The position numbers and the translations under genes are program-made. Shown here piece after piece: positions 14,999 through 24,474 of a stretch of 36,314 nucleotides of DNA; positions within the stretch are counted from its first letter, which is position 1; each line of letters opens with the position of its first letter. Under the pieces are notes generated by a model. It had not been told where the DNA came from, searched no databases, and saw only the letters and a program-made list of their open reading frames with translations. This stretch comes from Caryophanales bacterium UBA3375 (lineage in GTDB: Bacteria > Bacillota_I > Bacilli_A > UBA3375): contig DEQD01000028.1 in NCBI GenBank assembly GCA_002359095.1, positions 1 through 36,314 of the forward strand, given 5' to 3'.

Positions 14999-17119
14999 TT
15001 ACTTATTGGGTTTATTTTCCCGATAAATACAATAACTTATTCCTGCAATAGCAACTATTAAACCAGAAACTAACAAGTATTTAGATGTTTTATTTTCAGG
15101 TTCTTGTTCCTCTGTATCTTCAACACCTTCTACTTTGCTTTTAATACTCGATGATAAAAATTTTAATGTTTGTTCATCTACGCTACCAGTCTTGATAACA
15201 AAATCTAAATTATCATTTAACGACGAAACTGCTGAAATTGAATTATTATTGTTTCCAATTATTCCATTTTTAATCTCAGTTGTTTGATTTGTTATGTTAT
15301 CTTTTATTGTGGTTAAATATGATTCTATTTTACTTTTGTTATTATCAGTAATGTTGTCCATATCTAGAATTTGTTTTCTAACTTCAGTTATATAATCTGA
15401 TATGCTCTCATCAATTTCATTACTAGTTGTATCTATTATAGAATAATCCATATTTTTAACAACCGAAGAAATTAAAAGATTAAAATTCGTTCTCAGAACA
15501 TTAATTTGTGTCTTTAATTCATCAAGAGAGAATATATCTTGATTATTTATTACTATACTGTTTACTGCAATAGTATTCCCTTCAACAACATTTGTTTGAC
15601 CTATAATATCATAATCGTTATACATACGATTGATTGTTGTGTTATACTCTATCCCTTTTTGATTTTCCAAATAAGAAGATAAAAATTGATCAAACATATA
15701 TGGGTTTACAGAATTCAAATAACTAACAACATTTACATTACTATCAATTTTTGATAAGTTGTCTATAACATCATCACTAGGATTATCAGATAAGTAATTG
15801 ATAACTTCACCTATAGATTGATTGGGATTTAGAGAATATTGGTTCATAACTTCTCTTAATAAAGAAGCAGATGTTTTATTATAATTAACCATCTCAACAA
15901 AATCTGAAGATTGATAACCAGATGTTGAATTTTTGAATTGAATTTGTATTTTGTTATCTATAGGATAATACGAATTATTTGCTGTTTCTATCTTGTAAGC
16001 ATTATATATAGTAGTTAGTCCATCAACATTTACAATCTCAATGTCACTACCATAAATTGTAAAATTATGATTATATATAGAAATATTCGTTTTATTTTGT
16101 TCTTTATCCTTAGAAACTAAACTATTACTTATAGTTGAAACATCAATATATGACCCTTCTTCTGATGAACTACTAACTATGTTATATGAATTCAATTTAT
16201 TTGATGCTACTAATTCTCCACGAATCTCTACATATAGTTTTGCTGAATTTCTATCGATACAAATAGATAAAGGACTTCCATCTTTATTCTTTAATTCATA
16301 CTCATCAACTAAACTCAAAAAGTCAGTAGAAATATTATAGTATTTAGATTTGTCTAAATTAGATAAGGTGTTGTCAATACTTAAATAATTATTTTCAACA
16401 TTAGAGAAATCAGTATTTTCAGATGAAAAGTTATTCTCTAAATTATTACTAATTTCTGTTTTAATTCCGTCTAAACTCGATAGTGATGACTTTATATTTT
16501 CATCAGACACACTCAACTTAATAGCTTCCTGTAAATCTAAAGGTTGCAGCCACTGCGTCGAACTAATTTGATTTATCAAAATATTATTTTCTTCTAAATT
16601 TTCCTGTATTTCTTGTCCCTTATTAGCTGACTTTGTTACATTAGAAAGAATATCTCTTAAATATCCTTCTGTAATTTGATTATCTAAAGAATCTATCACT
16701 TCGTTTACCAACGATAATGTTGGTTTAGTTAGATTAGTATTATTGTCAACGATATCATAGATTATAACCGATTTTTGTTTATCAGTTAGTAAACTACAAA
16801 TATCTCTAGAAAAGTTTTCAGGAATAACAATATATCCACTAAATTCTCCGTTTTGCAGACCTTGTTTAGCACCATTAATATTCGTAAACTCATAATGAGA
16901 ATCTTTTTTATAACTTCTTAAAAAAACATCACCGTATGCTATAGTTTGACCATCTATTTCTATCCCTTGATCATTATTTACTATAGCTATTTTTAACGAA
17001 TCATTAACTTCATTTCTAGTTTCTTTGTTATTTGCATAAACATAACCTACCAAAAAACTAAATATAATTATTAAAAATGCACAAATTATTTTTGTTATTT
17101 TATAACTTTTACTTTGCAT
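14999..17119 (-). CDS. esaA: EsaA/YueB-like T7SS membrane component, short form
   Basis: 706 residues. One membrane helix at the N-terminus (about 8-29) is followed by the typical Pip/YueB-like start of the external domain (KIAIVNNDQGIEIDGQTIAYGD, GEFSGYIVIPENFS). Then comes a long Asn/Ser-rich helical external region, and one helix at the C-terminus (about 681-698) with a short basic tail. Classical EsaA/YueB is about 1000 residues and ends in several membrane helices; here only one is present, so this is a reduced architecture or an EsaA relative. It should bridge the wall as the surface part of the T7SS. It lies between the small accessory genes and the toxin, not beside essA. Confidence 0.75.
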   Translation of the reverse strand: MQSKSYKITKIICAFLIIIFSFLVGYVYANNKETRNEVNDSLKIAIVNNDQGIEIDGQTIAYGDVFLRSYKKDSHYEFTNINGAKQGLQNGEFSGYIVIPENFSRDICSLLTDKQKSVIIYDIVDNNTNLTKPTLSLVNEVIDSLDNQITEGYLRDILSNVTKSANKGQEIQENLEENNILINQISSTQWLQPLDLQEAIKLSVSDENIKSSLSSLDGIKTEISNNLENNFSSENTDFSNVENNYLSIDNTLSNLDKSKYYNISTDFLSLVDEYELKNKDGSPLSICIDRNSAKLYVEIRGELVASNKLNSYNIVSSSSEEGSYIDVSTISNSLVSKDKEQNKTNISIYNHNFTIYGSDIEIVNVDGLTTIYNAYKIETANNSYYPIDNKIQIQFKNSTSGYQSSDFVEMVNYNKTSASLLREVMNQYSLNPNQSIGEVINYLSDNPSDDVIDNLSKIDSNVNVVSYLNSVNPYMFDQFLSSYLENQKGIEYNTTINRMYNDYDIIGQTNVVEGNTIAVNSIVINNQDIFSLDELKTQINVLRTNFNLLISSVVKNMDYSIIDTTSNEIDESISDYITEVRKQILDMDNITDNNKSKIESYLTTIKDNITNQTTEIKNGIIGNNNNSISAVSSLNDNLDFVIKTGSVDEQTLKFLSSSIKSKVEGVEDTEEQEPENKTSKYLLVSGLIVAIAGISYCIYRENKPNK

Positions 17120-17122
17120 AAA

Positions 17123-17536
17123 TTATCTTACTTTCTGTGAATTATCAAAATCTTCAACTGAACCAACTATCGTTTCTAAATTTGAGACATCGTGCATTAT
17201 TAATTCTTCCATTTTATAGATTCTTTTCATTAATTCAACTAACATACCTTGAGTACCGTCATTATCGGTAGCTATCTTAAAAAAATTACTAACTGTCTTT
17301 GCGTTTGACATTTTTCCAACAAACGAAGATACATCAACACTGCTATCAATTACATCAGTAACCAAAAGAGTGCTTACTTCTACATTTGGATTATATACTG
17401 AACCTGTCGATACATAATTAACATATTCACTATCACTACCTGCATTACTTGAATACGAACTAGCTAAAAATTTAAGACTATCTATAGCATTTCTAGTATC
17501 TTGTATATTAAAAGCAATTATAGTTTGATCATACAT
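17123..17536 (-). CDS. Small T7SS/LXG-associated protein (unassigned family)
   Basis: 137 residues. An upstream extension in frame overlaps the DUF4176 gene, but the ATG at 17536 has a GGGTGG site, follows the DUF4176 stop by one base and gives a sensible protein, so I start there. It has a helical start (NIQDTRNAIDSLKFLASSYSS), a middle Val/Ser-rich part and a helical end (GMLVELMKRIYKMEELIMHDVSNLETIVGSVEDFD). Size and position, between DUF4176 and esaA ahead of an LXG toxin, match the small helical partners (Lap-type/TIGR04197-like) that assist LXG export. I cannot name the family with certainty. Confidence 0.55.
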   Translation of the reverse strand: MYDQTIIAFNIQDTRNAIDSLKFLASSYSSNAGSDSEYVNYVSTGSVYNPNVEVSTLLVTDVIDSSVDVSSFVGKMSNAKTVSNFFKIATDNDGTQGMLVELMKRIYKMEELIMHDVSNLETIVGSVEDFDNSQKVR

Positions 17537-17537
17537 T

Positions 17538-17855
17538 TTACCACCCTTTTCTTTCTTTTTCAATATCTTTCTTTTTATGTTTATTATTTTGGTATGCTTT
17601 AAAAACACTATTTCTAGCAAGTTCTTCTTCGTCTGTAACCACTCCCTTATCAACGATGTTAGAAATATTTTCATGATTAAAATAAAATAGTTCTTCACCT
17701 AAAATTCCTTCAGGATAAAAACAAGCTCCATAATCAAAATAAAATTCCCCATCTCTTAATTGAGTCATCATTGCCCTTTGAACAATCATTAACTTCTTAG
17801 TTTCCCCTTCCACTTGAACAACCGATCCTAACGGTAAAATATCTTCTTTTTTCAT
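17538..17855 (-). CDS. DUF4176 family T7SS accessory protein
   Basis: 105 residues. The conserved DUF4176 pattern is plain: LPLGSVVQVEGETKKLMIVQR, then FDYGACFYPEGILGEELFYFNHENI. These small cytoplasmic proteins occur almost only in LXG/T7SS loci, where they are thought to act as adaptors or chaperones for LXG effectors. The C-terminus is a Lys-rich tail. It begins 7 bases after the upstream DUF5082-like gene and ends one base before the next gene, so it is within a tight accessory trio. Confidence 0.82.
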   Translation of the reverse strand: MKKEDILPLGSVVQVEGETKKLMIVQRAMMTQLRDGEFYFDYGACFYPEGILGEELFYFNHENISNIVDKGVVTDEEELARNSVFKAYQNNKHKKKDIEKERKGW

Positions 17856-17862
17856 AACACTC

Positions 17863-18291
17863 CTACTCTAATTTTCTTTTTTCGCCTTTCAAAATATCAT
17901 TTGTTTTCTCTAATTTTTTGTTTTGATTTTTAAGTAATTCTATTGATTCCTCTCTTGATGATATTAACTCACTAATATCATTATCCAATATTTCCCTAAG
18001 AGACCAATAATAAAATCCATATTCTGAATTAGTTCTAGACAATTCTGTGGTTTCAAAACTATCCTTATTAGAACCGCGCCAATAACTATTGCTAATATTA
18101 TTCCCGATTCCTTTATTTTTCATATCATTATAATATTCATCTAATTCATTAAGATGTTGATAAATTGCATCTCTGGTTGATTTAAAATCTTCTATTTCTT
18201 TACTTGTATTATTGATAATACTATTATTATTTTCAATAGTACTATCATTACTATTAATTTCACAAGTATATTCTTCTACAGTTTTTCCCAT
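17863..18291 (-). CDS. DUF5082/YwqH-like helical T7SS protein
   Basis: 142 residues, almost entirely helical coiled coil, with a central break NSYWRGSNKDSFE that recalls the WXG turn. This is the layout of the YwqH/DUF5082 proteins that accompany LXG toxins and are proposed to pair with the LXG helix bundle for secretion. The ATG has AGGAG at 6 bases and lies 3 bases after the essC stop codon, linking machine genes to effector-specific genes in one transcript. Family assignment is by layout and context. Confidence 0.66.
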   Translation of the reverse strand: MGKTVEEYTCEINSNDSTIENNNSIINNTSKEIEDFKSTRDAIYQHLNELDEYYNDMKNKGIGNNISNSYWRGSNKDSFETTELSRTNSEYGFYYWSLREILDNDISELISSREESIELLKNQNKKLEKTNDILKGEKRKLE

Positions 18292-18294
18292 TAA

Positions 18295-21200
18295 CTACTC
18301 CTTTGCTAGAGGTATCCTTATAGATATCAACTCTCCATTTGTACCTAATATACCATATCCTAGTTTAGGTATTTTACTAGAAGGTATTGTAACAATTGCG
18401 AAAGTAGACTGATTACCTAATACTAAATAGTCAACACTTGCCTTAGTTAGTTTAATTAGATCTTCTTTATCACTTGTAACAGTTACCTTCTTACTTACAC
18501 TATTAACTGCAATAATAAACTTGATATTTACATTCATAGCATCTTTTACAAGACGACCAACATCACAAATTGAATTATAGTTTGTAATAAAATCATCGAC
18601 GTCATCAATAAACACCACTTTATCCGGTAAACTTTCATAGTATTGTTGATAACTCGAGAATTCACCAGACTCAAAAGCTTCTTCTGCATAACTGATACGA
18701 ATTTCTATTTCTTCGGTTAACGTTTCAAAAAATTCATTAAATTCATCTATTGAATTTACATAATGACAACCTTCTTTGTTCTTATATGTTACTAAACCGT
18801 TTCTATTACTATCTATAATAAACGGTGGATAATCTAATTGACTGATTAACAATTTTAAAACATTTGTTTTACCAGATTTATTAGGTCCTAGAACAACAAA
18901 CAATGGAGGTATACTTTCTAGTCCAACTTTTAAAACATCACTAGTAGTTACACCCACTATATTTTCCGTGACATTTTCATCTTCAAAATCATAATTATCT
19001 AAATCACTTGAAATGAATTTATCAGGAATTTCAGGAATTGGTTTAGGTTTCAACCCTGTGAACTCGTTATTTATTTTTTCAATAAAACACGATAAATTAT
19101 CATTAAATTCTACTAAATCTTCTAAATTAAACGGTGTGTAAGTTTGCATTTGATAAACATCTGTTAATTTTACTAATGCGCGACCTTTATGTTTTTCATT
19201 AATTGCATATTTGGTCTTACCAACGCAAACACTATATTCACTGCTATCATTTTGATATAAAGAAATTTTATTTTTCAAGTTATTTGTGATCGCTGTTTTT
19301 ATAGAACTAGATTTTGCAGCACTTGTAACCAAATATACACCTAAACTAGGTCCATCTCTTGAAATTAATTCAAAAAACTTACTTACTGAATCATCAAGTT
19401 CTTTAACAGCATCATAGTTATCAACAACAATAAAGATTCTTTGAATTCTATCTTTTGATACTTTTTCTAAAATGGACACATTTTGAACCGAATATACATC
19501 AAGCATTTCTTTTCTCTGATTTAATATTCTATCAACTCTATTAATTAACTTTTTAATTTTATCTAACGAGTTAAAATTTATATAATCAGCAACATGTACT
19601 AGTTTTTTAAGCCCTACAAGCCCAGCATTACCTAAATCTATAATGTAAAACGATAAATTTTCAGGGTTATTTTTGATTGCTAGATCAACTATTACATTTA
19701 AAAGAAATGATGATTTACCACTACCGCTAGAACCGTAAACAACCAGATTACTATCTGAAGCGAAATCAATTGAAATTTCTTTTTGATTTTGTTGATCTGG
19801 AATATCAACATATCCAATACTAGCAGACAAATCAACACTATCTATAGTATTCAAATCAATAAAATTATAGTTTAAAACGCTAGGATTAATAATCATAGGT
19901 TCTAAAGGAGGTAGCCAAGCCTTTTTAACTTGGGCAAAATCACAATTATTGTATTCAGTACTAATATGTTCTATAACAGCATCTAATTGTGTATAATTTT
20001 TTTGTTCATCAACAACATCACTTAAACTTTGGTTTAAAAGTTGTTTTTGACCCAGTTCATTTACTAGATAAACTCGTTTATCAATTTCTTCTACTTCATC
20101 ATCAGATTCACTATCGTAAGTTGCTCCACTCCAAGCAGATTGAAACAACTCATAAATTTCATTATTCCCAACTTGAAGATAGGCTCTACCTGTTTTCGTT
20201 ATGTAAGCAGCATCAGGAGTTTTTAATATTTCTTTACTATCTGATTCATCTTGTACTTTTAGCGCTAGTTTAAACTTAGAGTTAGACCAAATTTGATCGT
20301 TAACAACCCCAGTAGGTTTTTGTGTAGCAAGTATTAAATGGACTCCTAGAGTTCGACCTATACGAGCAACACTTACAAGCTCATCCATAAACTCGGGTTG
20401 TTCTTTTTTCAACTCAGCAAATTCATCGCTAATTATAAATAAGTGAGGCAGAGGTTCTAGATTAGGGTTTTGTTTGAATAATTTTGTATATAAATTTATG
20501 TTATTAACATTATTTTCGTTAAAAATAGTTTGTCTTCTTTTCAATTCTGATTTTATGCTTGCTAGTGCTCTCATACTCTCTGCACCGTCTAGATTTGTAA
20601 TTGTTCCCATTAGGTGTGGTAATCCCTTGAATAAGTTTGCCATACCTCCACCTTTAAAATCAATTAACAAGAAACCAACATCATAAGGAGAGAAATTTAC
20701 TGCCAAACTAAGAATGTATGTTTGAATAATCTCACTTTTACCACTACCTGTTGTTCCTGCAACTAATCCGTGAGGACCATGAAATTTTTCATGTAAATTT
20801 AAATAAACAATATCATTATCTCCTCTCAAACCAAGAGGAACTTCAATTGATTCATAAATATTGGAGTTGTTCCATCTATTAATAACATCTAATTCTTCTA
20901 CTTTATCAACCTTATACATCTCTAAAAAAGTCACCATATCAGGAATTGAATTACTCATTCCTAACTGATGATCCAAAATTGCAAGATTTCTGCATGTGGT
21001 ATCTATATCAACAGTATCTATTTTGTCTCTTAACAATCTTAGGTTCTGTTTTTGTCCATTTAAAAGAACTAAATCAATATTAAATCTATCTTTTAACACG
21101 AAAACAGTCTTAAAGTTTGACGGTAAATCACTAAATTTATCAACTCTGAGTATTAAACTAATTCCTAAATTTGAATCTCCTTGTAAAAATTCCATTATTG

Positions 21201-22644
21201 GGTGATTAACAATTAAAGAAATATCATCAATATACATTACAAAGTAAGGAGAAAATTTATTTTCTTCTTTTTCCTCTTTCACCTGCATTGCTCTTTGTCT
21301 TAATATTTGATAAAGGCTTGATAAAACTTGTTCTTTAACCTTGTTATTAAATATATTTGCTGTAACATTGACACCTTCTAATTTTGCATGTCTCAACCAA
21401 TCAACAAATTGAAAGTCTTGTTTATATTGTTGGTCATACAACAAAACTAGATTAACATCGTGGTAAGAATGAAAACAGGAAATTTCAAGAATCAGTCTTT
21501 TAATCTCATCAAAAACTAATCTTCTTTCTCCAATAACACCTATGTGGTTCTCTTTTAAATCCACACTATATTTAACGTTTTTTATTTTGTTATAATGACT
21601 ATATAATTCCTTAGTTTTATTAACTAAAACATCTTCTTCTAATTCAAGAACATTATTGTTAAATTTTATTTGATAATGAGGGTCAACATCTGTATAACCC
21701 ATAGAGACCCTTAAAAAATCTGAATCTTTGCTATCTTTTTCATATATTCTTGAGGAAAAACTATTTATCAATAATGAAATATCTTCTGCAGATGGAAACA
21801 TATAATTATATATTTCTACCTCGTTGTTATATAAATCAAAAAGCTCTTTTCTTTGGTCCAATAAATACTCATTATATTTTAATTTTCTATTTTTATTTTC
21901 TTTTTTTATTTGTTTTTTCTCTTGAAAGAAAGAAGTAATTGAAAAAGTTAAAGAACAAATGGTTGTAATTGCAGCGATTATAACAAATATACCTCTACGA
22001 GTAAAATACGCCATTAATCCTGTCGCTAATATAGATATAAGCGGAGGAATTATAATCCGAACAAGTTTATTTTTACTAATTTTCTCTTTTCCCGGCGGAT
22101 TAAGCAAATCAACTACTTTTTCGTCAAACCGATAAAACACCCTAGGAGATTTCTCGTAAACAGGGTTATGATACTCAACTTCTTTATTTAGTTTTAATTT
22201 TGTTCTATCAAAAGGTTTTCCCCAAGAAATTATAGAATCGTAATGATAAGTAAAAACCAAATTATCAACTATTATTTCATCACCTTCTTGAAGCAGAATC
22301 TCTTTGTTATCAACTAATTTATTGTTATGGCACAACAAAGAACAACTTTCAATATTCATCATGTTGTTTTCTATCAAAATAGTTGAATCGGTAACTATAT
22401 CACCAAAAGGAGATAACAATAGTTTTCCATTATACTCATATTGATAGTATTGATCGTTTAGAATCAAAAATTTTTCATCATTAATGTCTATCCATTGATT
22501 CAGCTCAACGCTAGAAATAGTAGTATCTTGTTTTTCATAAAAAACTTTATCGTTGATAACAGTAAATTTAGTGTTATTTATTATGATATTACTTTTAAGA
22601 AAATAAGAACCAACCTTATCGTTATTAATTGTAAATACTCTCAT
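18295..22644 (-). CDS. essC: EssC, T7SSb central ATPase
   Basis: 1449 residues, normal for EssC. Two FHA-like domains occupy about 1-175, and two membrane helices lie near 196-240. Three FtsK/SpoIIIE ATPase domains follow. The first has Walker A GTTGSGKSE near residue 630 with IDFKGGG and ISDEFAEL. The second has GSSGSGKSS near 973 with IFIVVDNYD. The third has GPNKSGKTN near 1255 with VVFIDDVDDF. It is the motor that selects and drives substrates through the membrane. The start codon overlaps the essB stop (TAATG). The first ATPase domain has intact catalytic motifs. The extreme C-terminus, which specifies effector choice in Staphylococcus variants, sits directly before the effector-specific genes. 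Confidence 0.96.
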   Translation of the reverse strand: MRVFTINNDKVGSYFLKSNIIINNTKFTVINDKVFYEKQDTTISSVELNQWIDINDEKFLILNDQYYQYEYNGKLLLSPFGDIVTDSTILIENNMMNIESCSLLCHNNKLVDNKEILLQEGDEIIVDNLVFTYHYDSIISWGKPFDRTKLKLNKEVEYHNPVYEKSPRVFYRFDEKVVDLLNPPGKEKISKNKLVRIIIPPLISILATGLMAYFTRRGIFVIIAAITTICSLTFSITSFFQEKKQIKKENKNRKLKYNEYLLDQRKELFDLYNNEVEIYNYMFPSAEDISLLINSFSSRIYEKDSKDSDFLRVSMGYTDVDPHYQIKFNNNVLELEEDVLVNKTKELYSHYNKIKNVKYSVDLKENHIGVIGERRLVFDEIKRLILEISCFHSYHDVNLVLLYDQQYKQDFQFVDWLRHAKLEGVNVTANIFNNKVKEQVLSSLYQILRQRAMQVKEEKEENKFSPYFVMYIDDISLIVNHPIMEFLQGDSNLGISLILRVDKFSDLPSNFKTVFVLKDRFNIDLVLLNGQKQNLRLLRDKIDTVDIDTTCRNLAILDHQLGMSNSIPDMVTFLEMYKVDKVEELDVINRWNNSNIYESIEVPLGLRGDNDIVYLNLHEKFHGPHGLVAGTTGSGKSEIIQTYILSLAVNFSPYDVGFLLIDFKGGGMANLFKGLPHLMGTITNLDGAESMRALASIKSELKRRQTIFNENNVNNINLYTKLFKQNPNLEPLPHLFIISDEFAELKKEQPEFMDELVSVARIGRTLGVHLILATQKPTGVVNDQIWSNSKFKLALKVQDESDSKEILKTPDAAYITKTGRAYLQVGNNEIYELFQSAWSGATYDSESDDEVEEIDKRVYLVNELGQKQLLNQSLSDVVDEQKNYTQLDAVIEHISTEYNNCDFAQVKKAWLPPLEPMIINPSVLNYNFIDLNTIDSVDLSASIGYVDIPDQQNQKEISIDFASDSNLVVYGSSGSGKSSFLLNVIVDLAIKNNPENLSFYIIDLGNAGLVGLKKLVHVADYINFNSLDKIKKLINRVDRILNQRKEMLDVYSVQNVSILEKVSKDRIQRIFIVVDNYDAVKELDDSVSKFFELISRDGPSLGVYLVTSAAKSSSIKTAITNNLKNKISLYQNDSSEYSVCVGKTKYAINEKHKGRALVKLTDVYQMQTYTPFNLEDLVEFNDNLSCFIEKINNEFTGLKPKPIPEIPDKFISSDLDNYDFEDENVTENIVGVTTSDVLKVGLESIPPLFVVLGPNKSGKTNVLKLLISQLDYPPFIIDSNRNGLVTYKNKEGCHYVNSIDEFNEFFETLTEEIEIRISYAEEAFESGEFSSYQQYYESLPDKVVFIDDVDDFITNYNSICDVGRLVKDAMNVNIKFIIAVNSVSKKVTVTSDKEDLIKLTKASVDYLVLGNQSTFAIVTIPSSKIPKLGYGILGTNGELISIRIPLAKE

Positions 22645-23711
22645 TATTCCTCTTTAGTTAATTCTTCTATTTTATTTTCTAATTCTTTTTTCTTATTAGT
22701 TTTTTCATCAACACTTAAAGTTCCACTATTATTAACATAATCTAACTCTTTTAAATAACCATATATCAATAAATCAGTATCGTTTGCATCGTAAGCTTCT
22801 TCGTATGCTTTTTTAAAATTATCTTGTGACAAATAAACCCAATAATTTAAAACATGCTGATTTGTATTTGGTGCTATTTGAGATAATACAAAATTCATTT
22901 TCTCCTGCGGTAAAGTCTCCAGTTTAACAAAACTAGTTGCAATTATATATTTATCTTCATTACTTAATTTTTTAATGTCTATATTTTTACTTTTCTCAAT
23001 AACACTACTATATTCCTGATTTATGAAATCTGTTTTTATATCATTTGTTGTTTGTGAAAACTCATATTTATTAATAAAAGTAAACAGAGCTAATGATAAA
23101 ACAACAATTGTTAATAAACTAACTATCTTATAATATTTACTAAATTTATACGATTTGTTAGTCTGTAAACGATACCCAGTATTAATTTTTTCTCTTTCTA
23201 TAAAAATATCTTGATCTAATAATTTATTAAAATCATCTATTCTTTTCACATCAACATATTTTTCCAACAATTTATTCCCTTGTACCAAATCATATCCACC
23301 ACAAAAGTAATCCTCATATTTGAATTTAGGTTGAATTAAATTGAAAAGCAGAGATTTCACTTTTTCAACAAACACTTCTTCATCATAATTAGATTTAACA
23401 TCTCGTAACACAATCTCTACATCTAAATTAGGAAGAACAACTAAATTATAAGGATTTAGAGAAAACTCATAAAATTCATCTAGCGAAGATGTATTCAATG
23501 TATTTTTAACAATTATCAGTTTTTCGACAATACCAAAAGATTGATTACTTAGCAAATCTTTTTCATCAATTTTTGCATCAAATATAATTTTATTACCATT
23601 TAACGAATATGTTAATTTAACCATATGTGGTTGTATAAAAATTATTTTCTCTATATCTATTTGATTTCTAGCATTAAGCATAGTTAGTGAAATTTCGTAT
23701 TTAATTGACAT
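22644..23711 (-). CDS. essB: EssB/YukC-like T7SS membrane protein
   Basis: 355 residues with a cytoplasmic pseudokinase-like N-terminal domain (about 1-195), one membrane helix near 200-218 (VSLLTIVVLSLALFTFI) and an external helical domain rich in Lys and Asp. Order and neighbours (esaB upstream, essC downstream, both overlapping) support EssB. It is somewhat shorter than the roughly 440 residues of the Staphylococcus protein, mostly in the external part. It should form the membrane core with EssC and EssA. Confidence 0.88.
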   Translation of the reverse strand: MSIKYEISLTMLNARNQIDIEKIIFIQPHMVKLTYSLNGNKIIFDAKIDEKDLLSNQSFGIVEKLIIVKNTLNTSSLDEFYEFSLNPYNLVVLPNLDVEIVLRDVKSNYDEEVFVEKVKSLLFNLIQPKFKYEDYFCGGYDLVQGNKLLEKYVDVKRIDDFNKLLDQDIFIEREKINTGYRLQTNKSYKFSKYYKIVSLLTIVVLSLALFTFINKYEFSQTTNDIKTDFINQEYSSVIEKSKNIDIKKLSNEDKYIIATSFVKLETLPQEKMNFVLSQIAPNTNQHVLNYWVYLSQDNFKKAYEEAYDANDTDLLIYGYLKELDYVNNSGTLSVDEKTNKKKELENKIEELTKEE

Positions 23712-23922
23712 AAATTGTATCTCCTGTTTGAATCAAGTTGTTTTCAAACGTTTCAAAAATATCTAAACTCACTTTAAGGCGTTTAGAGTATACTTTGTGT
23801 TCTTCACTTCTTATTAAAGATTTTTCTTTCAAAACTTCCAAAACATCATTAATAACGTTTCGATCATCACAACAAATAACAATATTATTATTTGAATCAG
23901 TTATCGATATTTTTATTTCCAT
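23701..23922 (-). CDS. esaB: EsaB/YukD ubiquitin-like T7SS protein
   Basis: 73 residues with a compact ubiquitin-like beta-alpha-beta pattern (IKISITDSN...NDVLEVLKEKSLI...LIQTGDTIYVN), matching YukD/EsaB in size and ending. It is a small cytoplasmic regulator or component of the T7SS. It overlaps essA by 26 bp and essB by 11 bp and has AAAGGA before the start. Confidence 0.85.
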   Translation of the reverse strand: MEIKISITDSNNNIVICCDDRNVINDVLEVLKEKSLIRSEEHKVYSKRLKVSLDIFETFENNLIQTGDTIYVN

Positions 23923-24301
23923 TTTTATTCCTTTTGATTGTAAACAAATAGGTTAATAAAACAAGAACTACGGCACACAAAAAAATAATTATATATTCTA
24001 ACCTGTCTTTTTTCTTATTTTCGTCGCTTGGTGTATACCAATCTGTATTTGATTTAAATAAATCGTCTTTTGTAACACTTGTTTCAACTTTATTAATTTC
24101 TTTTAACTGATTTTCATCATTAAAAATTTCGTCTATCTTTTCATCGTAATCATATATTTTATTTTTCTTAGTGAAAATTCTATTTGTATTTTCATTAATT
24201 ACAGAAGGGTGTTTTTGTTCTAAAACATCAACGTTTATACTAACAGCATTTAACGATATAAAAGAACAAATTATCAAAAACACTACAAGTAACTTCTTCA
24301 T
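23897..24301 (-). CDS. essA: EssA-like T7SS membrane protein
   Basis: 134 residues from the ATG at 24301, chosen because AGGAGGG lies 4 bases before it. The longer in-frame start would put that site inside the gene. The N-terminal hydrophobic segment (residues 4-20) looks like a signal sequence, an acidic/Lys-rich external part follows, and one membrane helix lies near 101-121 with a basic cytosolic tail. This topology and the position ahead of esaB-essB-essC fit EssA/YueC. Sequence is poorly conserved in this family, so the name rests on topology and context. Confidence 0.75.
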   Translation of the reverse strand: MKKLLVVFLIICSFISLNAVSINVDVLEQKHPSVINENTNRIFTKKNKIYDYDEKIDEIFNDENQLKEINKVETSVTKDDLFKSNTDWYTPSDENKKKDRLEYIIIFLCAVVLVLLTYLFTIKRNKNGNKNIDN

Positions 24302-24342
24302 AACCCTCCTCTGCACAAGATAATACATACGGGAAACTAAAA

Positions 24343-24420
24343 ATAAAAACCACCTTTTATAAAGGTGGCAAATAGTACTTAATCCACCATGTAATGATTG
24401 TCTTGCACTATTTTATAACA
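24343..24420 (-). promoter_or_regulatory. ess operon promoter followed by a leader terminator (possible attenuator)
   Basis: On the minus strand TGTTATAAA (24412-24420) is an extended -10 box. About 45 bases downstream comes CCACCTTT/AAAGGTGG followed by a TTTTTATTTTT tract, a textbook intrinsic terminator, and essA starts about 45 bases after it. A GGTGG segment (24384-24388) just upstream could pair with the terminator's CCACC, an alternative anti-terminator. So the ess operon may be controlled by attenuation. Alternatively the terminator simply ends the immunity-gene transcript and a weak second promoter lies after it. Confidence 0.5.
24345..24367 (-). terminator. Intrinsic terminator upstream of essA
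   Basis: An 8-bp perfect GC-containing stem with a short ATA loop and a run of T residues on the minus strand. It separates the Imm33-like copy 2 transcript from the ess operon or acts in the leader described above. Confidence 0.82.
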
Positions 24421-24474
24421 CAATTTAAATTTAAAGTTTTATTTTTAATCAATTAAGTTATCAATTTCCGTTAC

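Noticed and set aside
17537..17698. Upstream 54-codon extension of the 137-residue T7SS protein
   Set aside because: It lies wholly within the DUF4176 gene in another frame, and the internal ATG has a good binding site directly after the DUF4176 stop.
24343..24420. A named riboswitch ahead of essA
   Set aside because: The leader is short and I recognise no known aptamer; only the competing stems are supported.
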